Positions 1 to 5,874 are shown, counted from the first letter of the stretch. The stretch: DNA of 6,039 nt from a bacterium (GCA_018812885.1 JAHJCW010000325.1:1-6039); one strand, 5' to 3'. The notes: generated by a model not told the origin, from the letters alone. A program made the numbers and translations.

Positions 1-2
1 CT

Positions 3-50
3 GAAGAGCACGCCGTACCAACGGGGCTTCTTAAATTTTATTTCAAATAA
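3..50 (+). CDS. Possible 3' end of a convergent plus-strand gene
   Basis: This frame is open from the left edge and ends at a double stop (TAA TAA, 48-53), reading EEHAVPTGLLKFYFK. The first 30 or so bases are clearly richer in G+C than the AT-rich sequence that follows, as expected where coding sequence gives way to intergenic DNA. The gene would converge on the symporter encoded on the other strand. Frame 1 is also open here (LKSTPYQRGF and on), so the frame choice is uncertain. I recognise no family from 15 residues. Confidence 0.3.
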   Translation, partial: EEHAVPTGLLKFYFK

Positions 51-142
51 TAATATTCTATCTCGATAAAATATACAAACCGAAAATTTAAAAAAACAAA
101 TCAAAAATTATTTTTCTTAAAGTGATGCTTAAAGAGTTAATA

Positions 143-1543
143 TTATTGTCTAAAGTCATACTTTATGATATTGTCCAATATATATGTAATACTAATATTT
201 ACAATTACTGCAAAGATGATATACCAGGTCCAGGCAAGATCAAAATATTTTAACAATAACACAGTTAAAATACTAAATATTAAACCAATGGCTATACTAA
301 TTGAGCTAAATTGTCGATCAATTTTACTCAAAATAAACAGACTTAAAAGACCTCCATAGGTAAAAGATGCAATCTGTAACCCCATAATTACAATTGCTTC
401 ATCTCCCTCGTCAAATATTAAGGCAATAGCTATTAAAACTACTGCCCAAATTAAACTTACCAACCGCGATAATTTTAGTGATTTTGTTTTCTTTACCCAA
501 TCGTTAACAGTCGAAGAGGCAAGCGAGTTGATGGATGAGCTCAAAGTAGACATTGCTGATGATAGTACACCCGCTAATAGTAAACCCTTTAAACCGGTTG
601 GCAAATAGTGTGCAATGAAGGTTGGGAACTCGCGATCATTTTCTAATTCCATTCCACCAAAATAATAAAATATAAGTGATCCTGCGAAAAGAAATACACA
701 AAACTGAATGAAAACAAATATACCGCTTCCAACCATCGCCTTGCGAGCCGCTGATAGGTTTTTTGTACTAAGCACACGCTGTACCATCATATAATCTGCC
801 CCATGCGAGGCAAATGATAGTAATGTGCCACCTATAAAAGCACTAATGAATGCAAACGGATTTTTTAAAAGCTGCCAATCCATATTGAATATATGAAATT
901 TATTTTGATATGTTAATTCTTTGATAATATTGATCGTAGATGCATCTGTATTTAATAAAATAAAAATAATTGAGATGATACCACCACTCAAATATAGAAA
1001 AAATTGAAAACTATCAATCCATACAACTGAGCGAATACCGCCGGAATAGGTGTAAATCAATGTGATTATCCCAATGATTAAAATTGAAATAGACAATGAC
1101 CAACCTGTAATTAATTGTACAATTACTGCAACGGCTAAGAAACGGATTCCGTCGGCTAAAACCCGTGTTACCATGAATGTACTGGACGCAAGTTTTTGTA
1201 TTTTCGGACCAAATCTGTCACCCAGGACTTCATAAATTGAAGTAACTCCAGTCCTGAAATACAGTGGTAATAAAAATATGCTTACCAGAATTCGACCGGC
1301 GATATAGCCCATTGCCAGCTGCAGAAATTGCCAATCCCCACGATAGGCCAATCCGGGAACACTAATAAATGTCAGCACGGAAGTTTCGGTTGCAACTATT
1401 GAGAGCATTGCTATAAACCATGGCAAGGATCTTCCAGCCGTAAAATAATCAGAAGAAGATTTATTCTTTCTGCCTTGCCATATTCCGAATGAAGCAGAAC
1501 CTGCTAAAAATAGTACTATTATTATTAAATCAATATAATGCAT
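143..1543 (-). CDS. Sodium:solute symporter (SSS/SSF family)
   Basis: An inner-membrane transporter of 466 residues that should import a small organic solute using the sodium gradient. It has about 12-13 hydrophobic segments from residue 4 to 456. Family landmarks: 'DYFTAGRSLPW' (32-42); the first core helix with 'ETSVLTFISVPGLAYRG' (53-69), as in LeuT-fold SSS proteins; the signature 'YSGGIRSVVWIDSFQ' (166-180); and 'SSAMSTLSSSINSLAS' (328-343), the Ser/Thr-rich helix that supplies the Na2 sodium site in this family. The C-terminus is short, so the protein is slightly smaller than the common 480-550 residues. The ATG at 1543 has no visible SD and lies downstream of a terminator (1674-1701), so the gene probably has its own promoter in the AT-rich leader. 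No neighbour indicates the substrate, which I cannot assign. Confidence 0.93.
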   Translation of the reverse strand: MHYIDLIIIVLFLAGSASFGIWQGRKNKSSSDYFTAGRSLPWFIAMLSIVATETSVLTFISVPGLAYRGDWQFLQLAMGYIAGRILVSIFLLPLYFRTGVTSIYEVLGDRFGPKIQKLASSTFMVTRVLADGIRFLAVAVIVQLITGWSLSISILIIGIITLIYTYSGGIRSVVWIDSFQFFLYLSGGIISIIFILLNTDASTINIIKELTYQNKFHIFNMDWQLLKNPFAFISAFIGGTLLSFASHGADYMMVQRVLSTKNLSAARKAMVGSGIFVFIQFCVFLFAGSLIFYYFGGMELENDREFPTFIAHYLPTGLKGLLLAGVLSSAMSTLSSSINSLASSTVNDWVKKTKSLKLSRLVSLIWAVVLIAIALIFDEGDEAIVIMGLQIASFTYGGLLSLFILSKIDRQFSSISIAIGLIFSILTVLLLKYFDLAWTWYIIFAVIVNISITYILDNIIKYDFRQ

Positions 1544-1673
1544 ATAGAAACTATTTAAATTTGTTTATAATATTTTGATTATTCAATAATAATAACAATA
1601 CAACTAATCACAAATATATAACTAGTAGAATAAATGCTTAATTTTATTATTTGTACAGTTGAATGGATAAGCT
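1544..1673 (-). other. AT-rich symporter leader with weak promoter candidate
   Basis: This very AT-rich stretch separates the terminator at 1674-1701 from the symporter start. A TATTAT hexamer (1567-1572, minus strand) lies 23 nt before the ATG, about the same distance as the TATAAT boxes before two other genes here. No convincing -35 element is at the right spacing, and random AT-rich DNA gives many such hexamers. I see no coding sequence on either strand that I would call. Confidence 0.25.
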
Positions 1674-1701
1674 AAAAACAACTCTAAAGGGTTGTTTTTT
1701 T
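1674..1701 (-). terminator. Rho-independent terminator after the 18-residue peptide gene
   Basis: A hairpin pairs AAAAACAACTC (1674-1684) with GGGTTGTTTTT (1689-1699) around a four-base TAAA loop, with one G-T pair on the plus strand. On the minus strand the stem is followed by a run of T, and the hairpin begins only 2-4 nt after the TAA of the small peptide ORF (1704-1706). The plus strand also has a T run (to 1701), so it could terminate in both directions. It separates the peptide gene from the symporter. Confidence 0.75.
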
Positions 1702-1703
1702 GA

Positions 1704-1760
1704 TTACTTGTTTAATGATTCAAGTATTTGTTTGATGATATTGATGATCTCATTGATCAT
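1704..1760 (-). CDS. 18-residue amphipathic peptide MINEIINIIKQILESLNK
   Basis: A complete tiny ORF of 18 codons plus TAA. Its ATG is preceded by AAGGAGGTGAT (minus strand of 1767-1777), fully complementary to the usual bacterial 16S 3' tail, six bases upstream. A terminator hairpin follows the stop almost at once. The peptide has no cysteine and no signal sequence. Its hydrophobic residues I2, I5, I6, I9, I12, L13 and L16 fall on one face of a helix, with a regular a/d-like pattern (2, 5, 9, 12, 16); N, E, K and Q occupy the other face, and the side-chain net charge is about zero. This fits a membrane-active or self-associating helix, of the kind seen in phenol-soluble-modulin-like or small toxin peptides, but no homology is claimed. 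It starts two bases after the stop of an upstream coding remnant, so translational coupling is possible. An accidental ORF remains possible, but SD, ORF and terminator line up well. Confidence 0.6.
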   Translation of the reverse strand: MINEIINIIKQILESLNK

Positions 1761-1762
1761 TA

Positions 1763-1973
1763 CTAAATCACCTCCTTTCTATTGATATTATCTAATTCAT
1801 TGATTATTTCATGATAACAGTTACCATCTTCCAGATCTTTCAGGTCCCAAGCATAGGTTACTGTTGGATTGGCTTCAGTGTAGCTCGTTTGTTTTGGGAG
1901 ACGTTTTGAGGAATACAGCTACTAGTTTCTTATCTACAAAAAGTTTTTCTATAATGTGACTATGTTGGACTAC
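1763..1973 (-). pseudogene. Frameshifted coding remnant upstream of the small peptide
   Basis: Two overlapping open frames on the minus strand read like protein. The upstream one (1973-1875, no start codon, begins after TAA) contains 'EKLFVDKKLVAVFLK' and ends 'SPKTNELH'. The downstream one (1918-1763, begins right after TAG TAG, no ATG, GTG or TTG start) contains 'EANPTVTYAWDLKDLEDG' and 'CYHEIINELDNINRKEVI', with ordinary codon use. A single indel near 1895-1918 would join them into a C-terminal piece of about 70 residues. No SD precedes the second frame. The last codons (AAG GAG GTG ATT TAG) double as the SD of the next ORF, which starts two bases after the stop. I do not recognise the family. 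The simplest reading is the decayed tail of a gene that once formed an operon with the peptide. Confidence 0.4.
1767..1777 (-). promoter_or_regulatory. Perfect 11-nt Shine-Dalgarno before the 18-residue peptide
   Basis: AAGGAGGTGAT on the minus strand pairs over 11 nt with the standard 16S rRNA 3' end, six bases before the ATG at 1760. It is the strongest ribosome binding site in the window and is the main reason for calling the tiny ORF. It also forms the last codons of the upstream remnant. Confidence 0.75.
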
Positions 1974-2038
1974 TTAAAATGAAAAGTTCCACAATTTGGT
2001 AGAGCCTTTCTAAATTAATTTGTTAAATAATTATTACT

Positions 2039-2227
2039 TCAGCTATTCCTATACCTCTTTTTTACAGCTTTTGTAGGAAAAAGTTTTGCATATATCTTTT
2101 GTCGCCACTTATCAAATTTATCAATACAATCTGAGCAAATATTTACTGAGTGAGTTTCATCAATCTTTAGATGATTAAATACAGAATTATAATTATTAAT
2201 TTGTTTTTTACACAATGTGCAATTCAT
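2039..2227 (-). CDS. Small four-cysteine zinc-ribbon-like protein, 62 residues
   Basis: A small basic protein with two cysteine knuckles, 'CTLC' (C3, C6) and 'CSDC' (C31, C34), 24 residues apart, the spacing of a zinc ribbon or treble clef. H19 and H26 lie between them. The tail 'KIYAKLFPTKAVKKRY' is rich in Lys/Arg and could contact nucleic acid or a partner. I do not recognise a named family and infer only metal binding and a cytosolic location (no signal peptide, no membrane segment). An in-frame ATG lies four codons upstream (2239), but the ATG at 2227 has AAGGA (2232-2236) at four-base spacing while the upstream one has no SD, so 2227 is preferred. The gene stands alone, with a TATAAT box 24 nt before this start. 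Confidence 0.75.
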   Translation of the reverse strand: MNCTLCKKQINNYNSVFNHLKIDETHSVNICSDCIDKFDKWRQKIYAKLFPTKAVKKRYRNS

Positions 2228-2231
2228 TTTT

Positions 2232-2236
2232 TCCTT
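2232..2236 (-). promoter_or_regulatory. SD that selects the internal ATG of the four-cysteine protein
   Basis: AAGGA on the minus strand lies four bases before the ATG at 2227 and inside codons 2-3 of the longer reading (ATG at 2239). No comparable SD precedes 2239. This favours the 62-residue product over the 66-residue one. Confidence 0.6.
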
Positions 2237-2251
2237 CATTGAGAAATAATG

Positions 2252-2257
2252 ATTATA
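2252..2257 (-). promoter_or_regulatory. -10 box (TATAAT) for the four-cysteine protein gene
   Basis: An exact TATAAT on the minus strand lies 24 nt before the ATG at 2227, giving an expected leader of roughly 17 nt that includes the AAGGA site. The sequence 17 nt upstream is not a good TTGACA match, so the promoter may be weak or activator-dependent. AT-richness lowers the significance of the match. Confidence 0.45.
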
Positions 2258-2303
2258 AATAAATATATCCGATGAAATTTAGTTATATAAAATCACACAG
2301 TGC

Positions 2304-2329
2304 GTACTAAAAACCATCGTTTTTGGTAC
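2304..2329. repeat. Inverted repeat GTACTAAAAA / TTTTTGGTAC
   Basis: Ten-base arms (2304-2313 and 2320-2329) surround a six-base spacer (CCATCG), with one non-Watson-Crick position. It lies about 50-80 nt upstream of the TATAAT box of the four-cysteine gene. The right arm overlaps one of two direct copies of TTTTGGTACA (2321-2330 and 2349-2358), spaced 28 bp apart. It could be an operator or the worn end of a mobile element. As a terminator it is poor: there is no G+C-rich stem. Confidence 0.45.
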
Positions 2330-2507
2330 ACTCAAATTAGCCTGTTTGTTTTGGTACAAGTTTGGGGGACTTTATCTTCTATGACCTCTCAACTCAAATC
2401 CCACATTTTCAATGTTTTCTCTAAATTAAATCAATCGTAAGGCCGAATGGTGGTTGGGTATGCAACAGTGATACAGATTGCAATACTATTTTAAGAACAA
2501 CATTTTC

Positions 2508-2520
2508 TTGGTCTGACCAA
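2508..2520. repeat. 13-nt palindrome TTGGTC-T-GACCAA after the acyltransferase gene
   Basis: A perfect six-base inverted repeat around one base, starting 9 nt past the acyltransferase stop. No T run follows on the minus strand and the loop is too small for a hairpin terminator, so a protein-binding site or chance is more likely. Confidence 0.35.
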
Positions 2521-2529
2521 TTGAAATGA

Positions 2530-3336
2530 TTAGTATGATAACGATTCCACCAATAAATCAGCCACTCTCTTCTCAATCTTGTTTGTAAAATCTGTCATGG
2601 GATTTCTATTTGATTGGTTGTCCAAGCTTGATACAATATCCAGCGATGCACCTATATTGAGTATCATCCGCCTAAATGGATTTAATCCTTCACCGCCGTA
2701 GATACTGACTGGTGTAACCGGTACTACAACACCATGATGCTGATACAATTCATAAACAATTTTTCCGACGGTAGGACTAAATTTTGGTAGATACTCATGA
2801 TACTGGCTTTCAATCTTAAAGTTCACAGTTTTCCTACTGATGGTTTTAAGCATATCCAATGGGGTTTGGAACATAACAACCGCTTTGCTCTTTAAAAGAT
2901 AATCTTTCACAATATCAATTGCTTTCCTGATGTTATCTGATAATTCCTTTTTATCGCCGTGATAATCCTTGTTTATTGGTATCATTTCAAGTCGATTGAT
3001 TTTTCTTATAAAATAACTGGCAAAACTTTTGGCTATTGGAGACATCAACTTATACCAGGTCGAACCTAAAGCCGGTTCGATGTGTTCTTTCATAAATACT
3101 TTACGATCAAATAGATAGTGAGCTGCCATAACGTACAGTTGGCGATCAAAACCATTGATCAATCCAGCTATATCGCGACCAAATCCCGGATGATTAGCAA
3201 CTATAAGATTAGGTCCGTTATTGATCCTGTTTTCTTTTCCAATATAGGTAACAAAATGATTAAAAGGTATAAAAAGCGGTTTAAGTATGCGTTTGGCACG
3301 ATTATATTCAGCATTTATATTACTAGTGTTTGTCAT
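2530..3336 (-). CDS. PlsC-like (LPLAT family) acyltransferase, atypical
   Basis: Likely a membrane-associated acyltransferase of the lysophospholipid/glycerol-phosphate type, 268 residues from the ATG at 3336. A TTG two codons upstream (3342) is an alternative start; neither has an SD. 'NLIVANHPGFGRDIAGL' (43-59) matches the first catalytic block, but with His49 and Asp55 separated by five residues (HX5D) instead of the usual four. 'RLEMIPINKD' (115-124) fits block II. Where block III normally has FPEG there is 'VMFQTPLD' (154-161). 'VVVPVTPVSIYGGEGLNP' (203-220) fits block IV. It has no signal peptide. The gene begins 42 nt after the GNAT-like gene stop, so the two are probably co-transcribed. 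The acyl acceptor is unknown; the altered block III suggests a non-standard acceptor or weak activity. Confidence 0.75.
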   Translation of the reverse strand: MTNTSNINAEYNRAKRILKPLFIPFNHFVTYIGKENRINNGPNLIVANHPGFGRDIAGLINGFDRQLYVMAAHYLFDRKVFMKEHIEPALGSTWYKLMSPIAKSFASYFIRKINRLEMIPINKDYHGDKKELSDNIRKAIDIVKDYLLKSKAVVMFQTPLDMLKTISRKTVNFKIESQYHEYLPKFSPTVGKIVYELYQHHGVVVPVTPVSIYGGEGLNPFRRMILNIGASLDIVSSLDNQSNRNPMTDFTNKIEKRVADLLVESLSY

Positions 3337-3378
3337 GGTCAATTTGAATGTAACAAAAGTATTGAGAATTTATCCATT

Positions 3379-4500
3379 TTAGGGTATCAATTCTTTTTTA
3401 AAAACCCGATAGCGTTTGTAAAGTTCTCCGTCTGCTCGTTCCATTTCCGCTCTTACCTTTAAGTTACTCTCATCTTCATTGTGACTGTCGATATATAATA
3501 ATCCGGCTTCTTTGGCTGATAGCAACATGGCATTACCCATCAATACATCAAGACCACGGCCCTGATATTCCTTGTGAATACCTGCTAAAAGCAGGTCAAG
3601 TTGTTTAGTCTTTTTCCGTTCCCAAAGGATATGCATTAATCCGAAGGGGAAAAGACGACCCTTGGCCTTTCTTAAACCGGAATTCATATTGGGCATGCCA
3701 ATAATAAATGCAACAAGAATATCTTCAAACTTCACTGCTTTTATGAATCTTGGATCCAAAATTGGTATGTATTTTTTGGCAATGGAATCCATTTCCTCAT
3801 CATCCATCGGAATGAATCCATGGTGACCTTCAAAAGTTTCATTCATTAGATTTAATATTGGTTTTATATAGCCTTTGAGCTCATTGCGCTTTTTGAATTC
3901 AATAAGTTTGTAACCAGTCTTTTGAGCATTAATTCTTTTTAGAACACGATTGAAGTATTCCGGTATCTTTACAGGAATCTTGTAAACAACATAATCAACA
4001 TCTTTTTCATAACCTGCTGATTCAAGGAATCGAAGGATGTATTTAAAATTATAGTTACTCGCAATTGTAGGTTCTTCATCAAAGCCCTGAACAAGGTAAC
4101 CTTCAGGATCCTGGTCTGAGAAACCCATTGGTCCTACAATCATGCTCATTCCGTATTCTTTTGCCCAATTTTCCACATAAGTAAGTAATGCAATTGCGAT
4201 TTGTTTGTCATTAAAACATTCCAGGTATGCAAAGCGGGCAGATTTCTCGATACGGAAGTCAATATACCGATTATTGATAATGCCCATAATGCGGCCAACT
4301 GCACAATTGTTATAGTAGGCCAGGATTAGAGTAGTATCACAATAATTAAATGATTTATTTATTGTCGCATCGAAATATTTTCTTTCCTCACTATATATTG
4401 GAGGAACCCACTTATGGTGGTCTTTGTGGATAATTGCAGGTAACTGAACAAATTGTTCTAACTCTTTAGGATTACTTACCTTAACTATTTTGATATTCAT
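3379..4500 (-). CDS. GNAT-like N-acyltransferase family protein (YghO-like)
   Basis: A 373-residue cytosolic protein. The N-terminal part 'HHKWVPPIYSEERKYFD' (28-44) and 'AVGRIMGIINNRY' (67-79) resemble the E. coli YghO type and related FCB-group proteins annotated as GNAT transferases, as does 'VGPMGFSDQDPEGYLVQGFD' (122-141). The C-terminal third looks like a GNAT fold, with 'IHKEYQGRGLDVLMGNAM' (308-325) matching the acyl-CoA pyrophosphate-binding loop (Q/RxxGxG/A type, QGRGL at 313-317), so the protein may carry two GNAT-like halves. The substrate is unknown. The ATG at 4500 fits the family start (MNIKIVKVSNPKELEQF) but has no SD. It probably forms an operon with the PlsC-like gene downstream. 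That pairing recalls N-acyl plus O-acyl transferase pairs in aminolipid synthesis (GlsB/GlsA, OlsB/OlsA), but sequence membership in those families is not shown. Confidence 0.7.
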   Translation of the reverse strand: MNIKIVKVSNPKELEQFVQLPAIIHKDHHKWVPPIYSEERKYFDATINKSFNYCDTTLILAYYNNCAVGRIMGIINNRYIDFRIEKSARFAYLECFNDKQIAIALLTYVENWAKEYGMSMIVGPMGFSDQDPEGYLVQGFDEEPTIASNYNFKYILRFLESAGYEKDVDYVVYKIPVKIPEYFNRVLKRINAQKTGYKLIEFKKRNELKGYIKPILNLMNETFEGHHGFIPMDDEEMDSIAKKYIPILDPRFIKAVKFEDILVAFIIGMPNMNSGLRKAKGRLFPFGLMHILWERKKTKQLDLLLAGIHKEYQGRGLDVLMGNAMLLSAKEAGLLYIDSHNEDESNLKVRAEMERADGELYKRYRVFKKELIP

Positions 4501-4517
4501 AACAATTAGAATCTACT

Positions 4518-4546
4518 AATAAATACCACTCTTAACTTCTAATCAA
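4518..4546 (-). promoter_or_regulatory. Weak promoter candidate before the GNAT-like gene
   Basis: TTGATT (4541-4546) and TTTATT (4518-4523) on the minus strand are separated by exactly 17 nt, and the -10-like hexamer lies 17 nt before the ATG at 4500. Each matches the sigma-70 consensus at four of six positions, so this is only a candidate. The 162-nt gap after the EEP gene makes a separate promoter reasonable. Confidence 0.25.
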
Positions 4547-4642
4547 ATTATTCCACCTTTCTTTGACGATGCACAATTAAATCAGCAAATTTTCCCTTAT
4601 TCTTTTTTATCAACATAAATGATCACATTAATAACCACCCTA

Positions 4643-4655
4643 ACTGATGATCAGT
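4643..4655. repeat. 13-nt palindrome ACTGAT-G-ATCAGT after the hydrolase gene
   Basis: A perfect six-base inverted repeat around one base, 7 nt past the stop of the EEP gene. Its form and position resemble the palindrome after the acyltransferase gene (2508-2520), but the arm sequences differ. It has no T run, so it is not a standard terminator. Confidence 0.35.
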
Positions 4656-4662
4656 ATTATTA

Positions 4663-5772
4663 TCAATAAATTAATTCTATTATTGAAAAAATACCATAAT
4701 GATCACTTGCTTGAACATCATTAATAGTTTTCTTCATGACGACCTTAGAATCGATAATTTTTAATTGTTTCGAAGAAATTGGCAATTGATCGCCAATAAA
4801 AATACAATCGATCCTTTTTGAAATGTACTTTTCATAATGATCTACTTCCTCAAAAATATTTTGAAAAGTAGTAATATCATCATTTAGGTAGTGAGTTTGC
4901 TGATTTATATTAGTCTTGGGATCCCAAGTATAGCCGGTTGAGTCGGGATATAAATATTTATAGGTATCAGTTAGTCCGTATTGCTCAATAAGTTTTATTT
5001 CCTGAGAATTATTCAAAGAATTAAAATCGCCTATTAATATAACAGGATAATCTTCCGCTGTTTCAGTTATGAATTGAATCGTTTTTTCTGATTCACCAAG
5101 TCTCCATTGAATTCCGTTATCCATTATCATTAATAAACTGTCATATTCTGCTTCGCTTGCTTTACCACTATTAAATATTTCTTTAGCTTTTTGTTTTACT
5201 TCTAGTGCCGACGATAGCGATGCATGCCAATGCGTGGCATATATATTAATTGGTTGACCATCAGCAATTATGCATACTCCGATTACTTGTGTAGCATCCT
5301 CAAAATGAAAAGTAATATATTTACCTACATATCCACCTGATAGTTGTTTACGACCAATCCATTTGGGGGATAATTCCTTTTTAGCTAATATTATATCGCC
5401 CTCGCGTAAGTTCCATGGCAATCCTATTGGTCCAACATGGAGACCACCAATTCCTTGATGATAAAACGGAACATACCCGATATCCTTTGCTAATCGTTTT
5501 GCATATTTTGGCAATAAATTTGCCTCATGAATTCCAATAACATCTGGATTTAAATCCTTTATTTGGGTTATTAATGCTTGATAACGTTTTTCACGGATTT
5601 GTGGAGTTTCATATTCGCCCATTTTGAATGTTCCAACATAATCAAGACCTGACCATACATTAATATCCAAAATGCGCAGATTAGTCTTATGATCCTGAGC
5701 TAAAAGATTACTTGTAAATATCAAGATCATTACAAAGAATAATAATTTATTAATTTTAAAAAAGTTTTTCAT
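4663..5772 (-). CDS. Exported endonuclease/exonuclease/phosphatase (EEP) family hydrolase
   Basis: A metal-dependent phosphodiesterase or phosphatase of the DNase I / neutral sphingomyelinase fold, 369 residues. Residues 1-25 form a signal peptide (Lys/Asn start, core LLFFVMILIFT, likely cut after LLA before Q26), so it acts outside the cytoplasm. The EEP blocks appear in order: Asn38 in 'RILDINVWSGL'; Glu83 in 'PDVIGIHEAN'; 'YATHWHA' (178-184); 'VILIGDFNS' with D249 and N251; 'TGYTWDP' (279-285); 'KRIDCIFI' with D322; and 'SDHYGIFS' with D357 and H358. All expected metal and catalytic residues are present. 'NVW' near the first block and the export signal recall sphingomyelinase-like members, but nuclease or inositol-phosphatase activity is equally possible. 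The start has AGGAG (5779-5783) six bases upstream. A leader ORF ends 12 nt before it. Confidence is high for the fold and low for the substrate. Confidence 0.88.
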   Translation of the reverse strand: MKNFFKINKLLFFVMILIFTSNLLAQDHKTNLRILDINVWSGLDYVGTFKMGEYETPQIREKRYQALITQIKDLNPDVIGIHEANLLPKYAKRLAKDIGYVPFYHQGIGGLHVGPIGLPWNLREGDIILAKKELSPKWIGRKQLSGGYVGKYITFHFEDATQVIGVCIIADGQPINIYATHWHASLSSALEVKQKAKEIFNSGKASEAEYDSLLMIMDNGIQWRLGESEKTIQFITETAEDYPVILIGDFNSLNNSQEIKLIEQYGLTDTYKYLYPDSTGYTWDPKTNINQQTHYLNDDITTFQNIFEEVDHYEKYISKRIDCIFIGDQLPISSKQLKIIDSKVVMKKTINDVQASDHYGIFSIIELIY

Positions 5773-5784
5773 TTTTCACTCCTA

Positions 5785-5850
5785 TTAACGCAAAGAATAT
5801 GCAAAAATTTGACTGATTGAAATACTTCTGTTATAAATTACATTTATCAT
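5785..5850 (-). CDS. 21-residue leader ORF before the exported hydrolase
   Basis: The ORF starts MINVIYNRSISIS and ends QIFAYSLR. Its ATG is preceded by AGGAGAGGTG (5855-5864), an extended SD: AGGAG lies 9 nt away and GAGGTG 4 nt away. A TATAAT box lies 24 nt upstream. The TAA stop sits directly beside the SD of the hydrolase gene (TAA then TAGGAG), 12 nt before its ATG, a layout that suits translational coupling or a regulatory leader peptide. There is no run of one amino acid as in attenuator leaders. No homology is claimed. Confidence 0.5.
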   Translation of the reverse strand: MINVIYNRSISISQIFAYSLR

Positions 5851-5874
5851 AATACACCTCTCCTGTGTACTTCA

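Noticed and set aside
86..121. Possible terminator after the symporter (T-rich on the minus strand)
   Set aside because: There is a T run but no stable G+C-containing stem before it. CTTTAAG occurs twice as a direct repeat and cannot pair with itself.
165..359. 64-codon ORF on the plus strand inside the symporter gene
   Set aside because: It is antisense to a well-supported symporter, has no SD and reads as low-complexity shadow sequence.
1767..1780. Plus-strand ATCACCTCCTTTCT, identical to the 3' end of many 16S rRNAs
   Set aside because: The sequence before it shows no further 16S similarity, such as the GCGGCTGG stretch that normally precedes it. It is the complement of a perfect SD, not an rRNA fragment.
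1663..1785. Plus-strand 40-residue ORF (MDKLKTTLKGC..., hydrophobic CLMILMISLIIT) antisense to the 18-residue peptide
   Set aside because: It runs through the terminator hairpin and has no SD before its ATG. Its hydrophobic stretch follows from reading the Ile-rich peptide gene backwards. An antisense RNA as in type I toxin systems is conceivable, but no promoter supports it.
2421..2594. 57-codon open frame on the minus strand across the acyltransferase end (…WLIYWWNRYHTNHFNWSDQ…)
   Set aside because: It overlaps the acyltransferase tail in another frame, has only a TTG near its start without an SD, and matches nothing I recognise. An open stretch of this length by chance is not surprising.
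3118..3462. 114-codon ORF on the plus strand across the acyltransferase and GNAT-like genes
   Set aside because: It is antisense to two genes with clear family motifs and has no family motif of its own.
4548..4616. 22-residue ORF MLIKKNKGKFADLIVHRQ… on the minus strand in the gap after the hydrolase gene
   Set aside because: It reads plausibly as a basic peptide but has no SD and no promoter or terminator of its own, unlike the two small ORFs I called.
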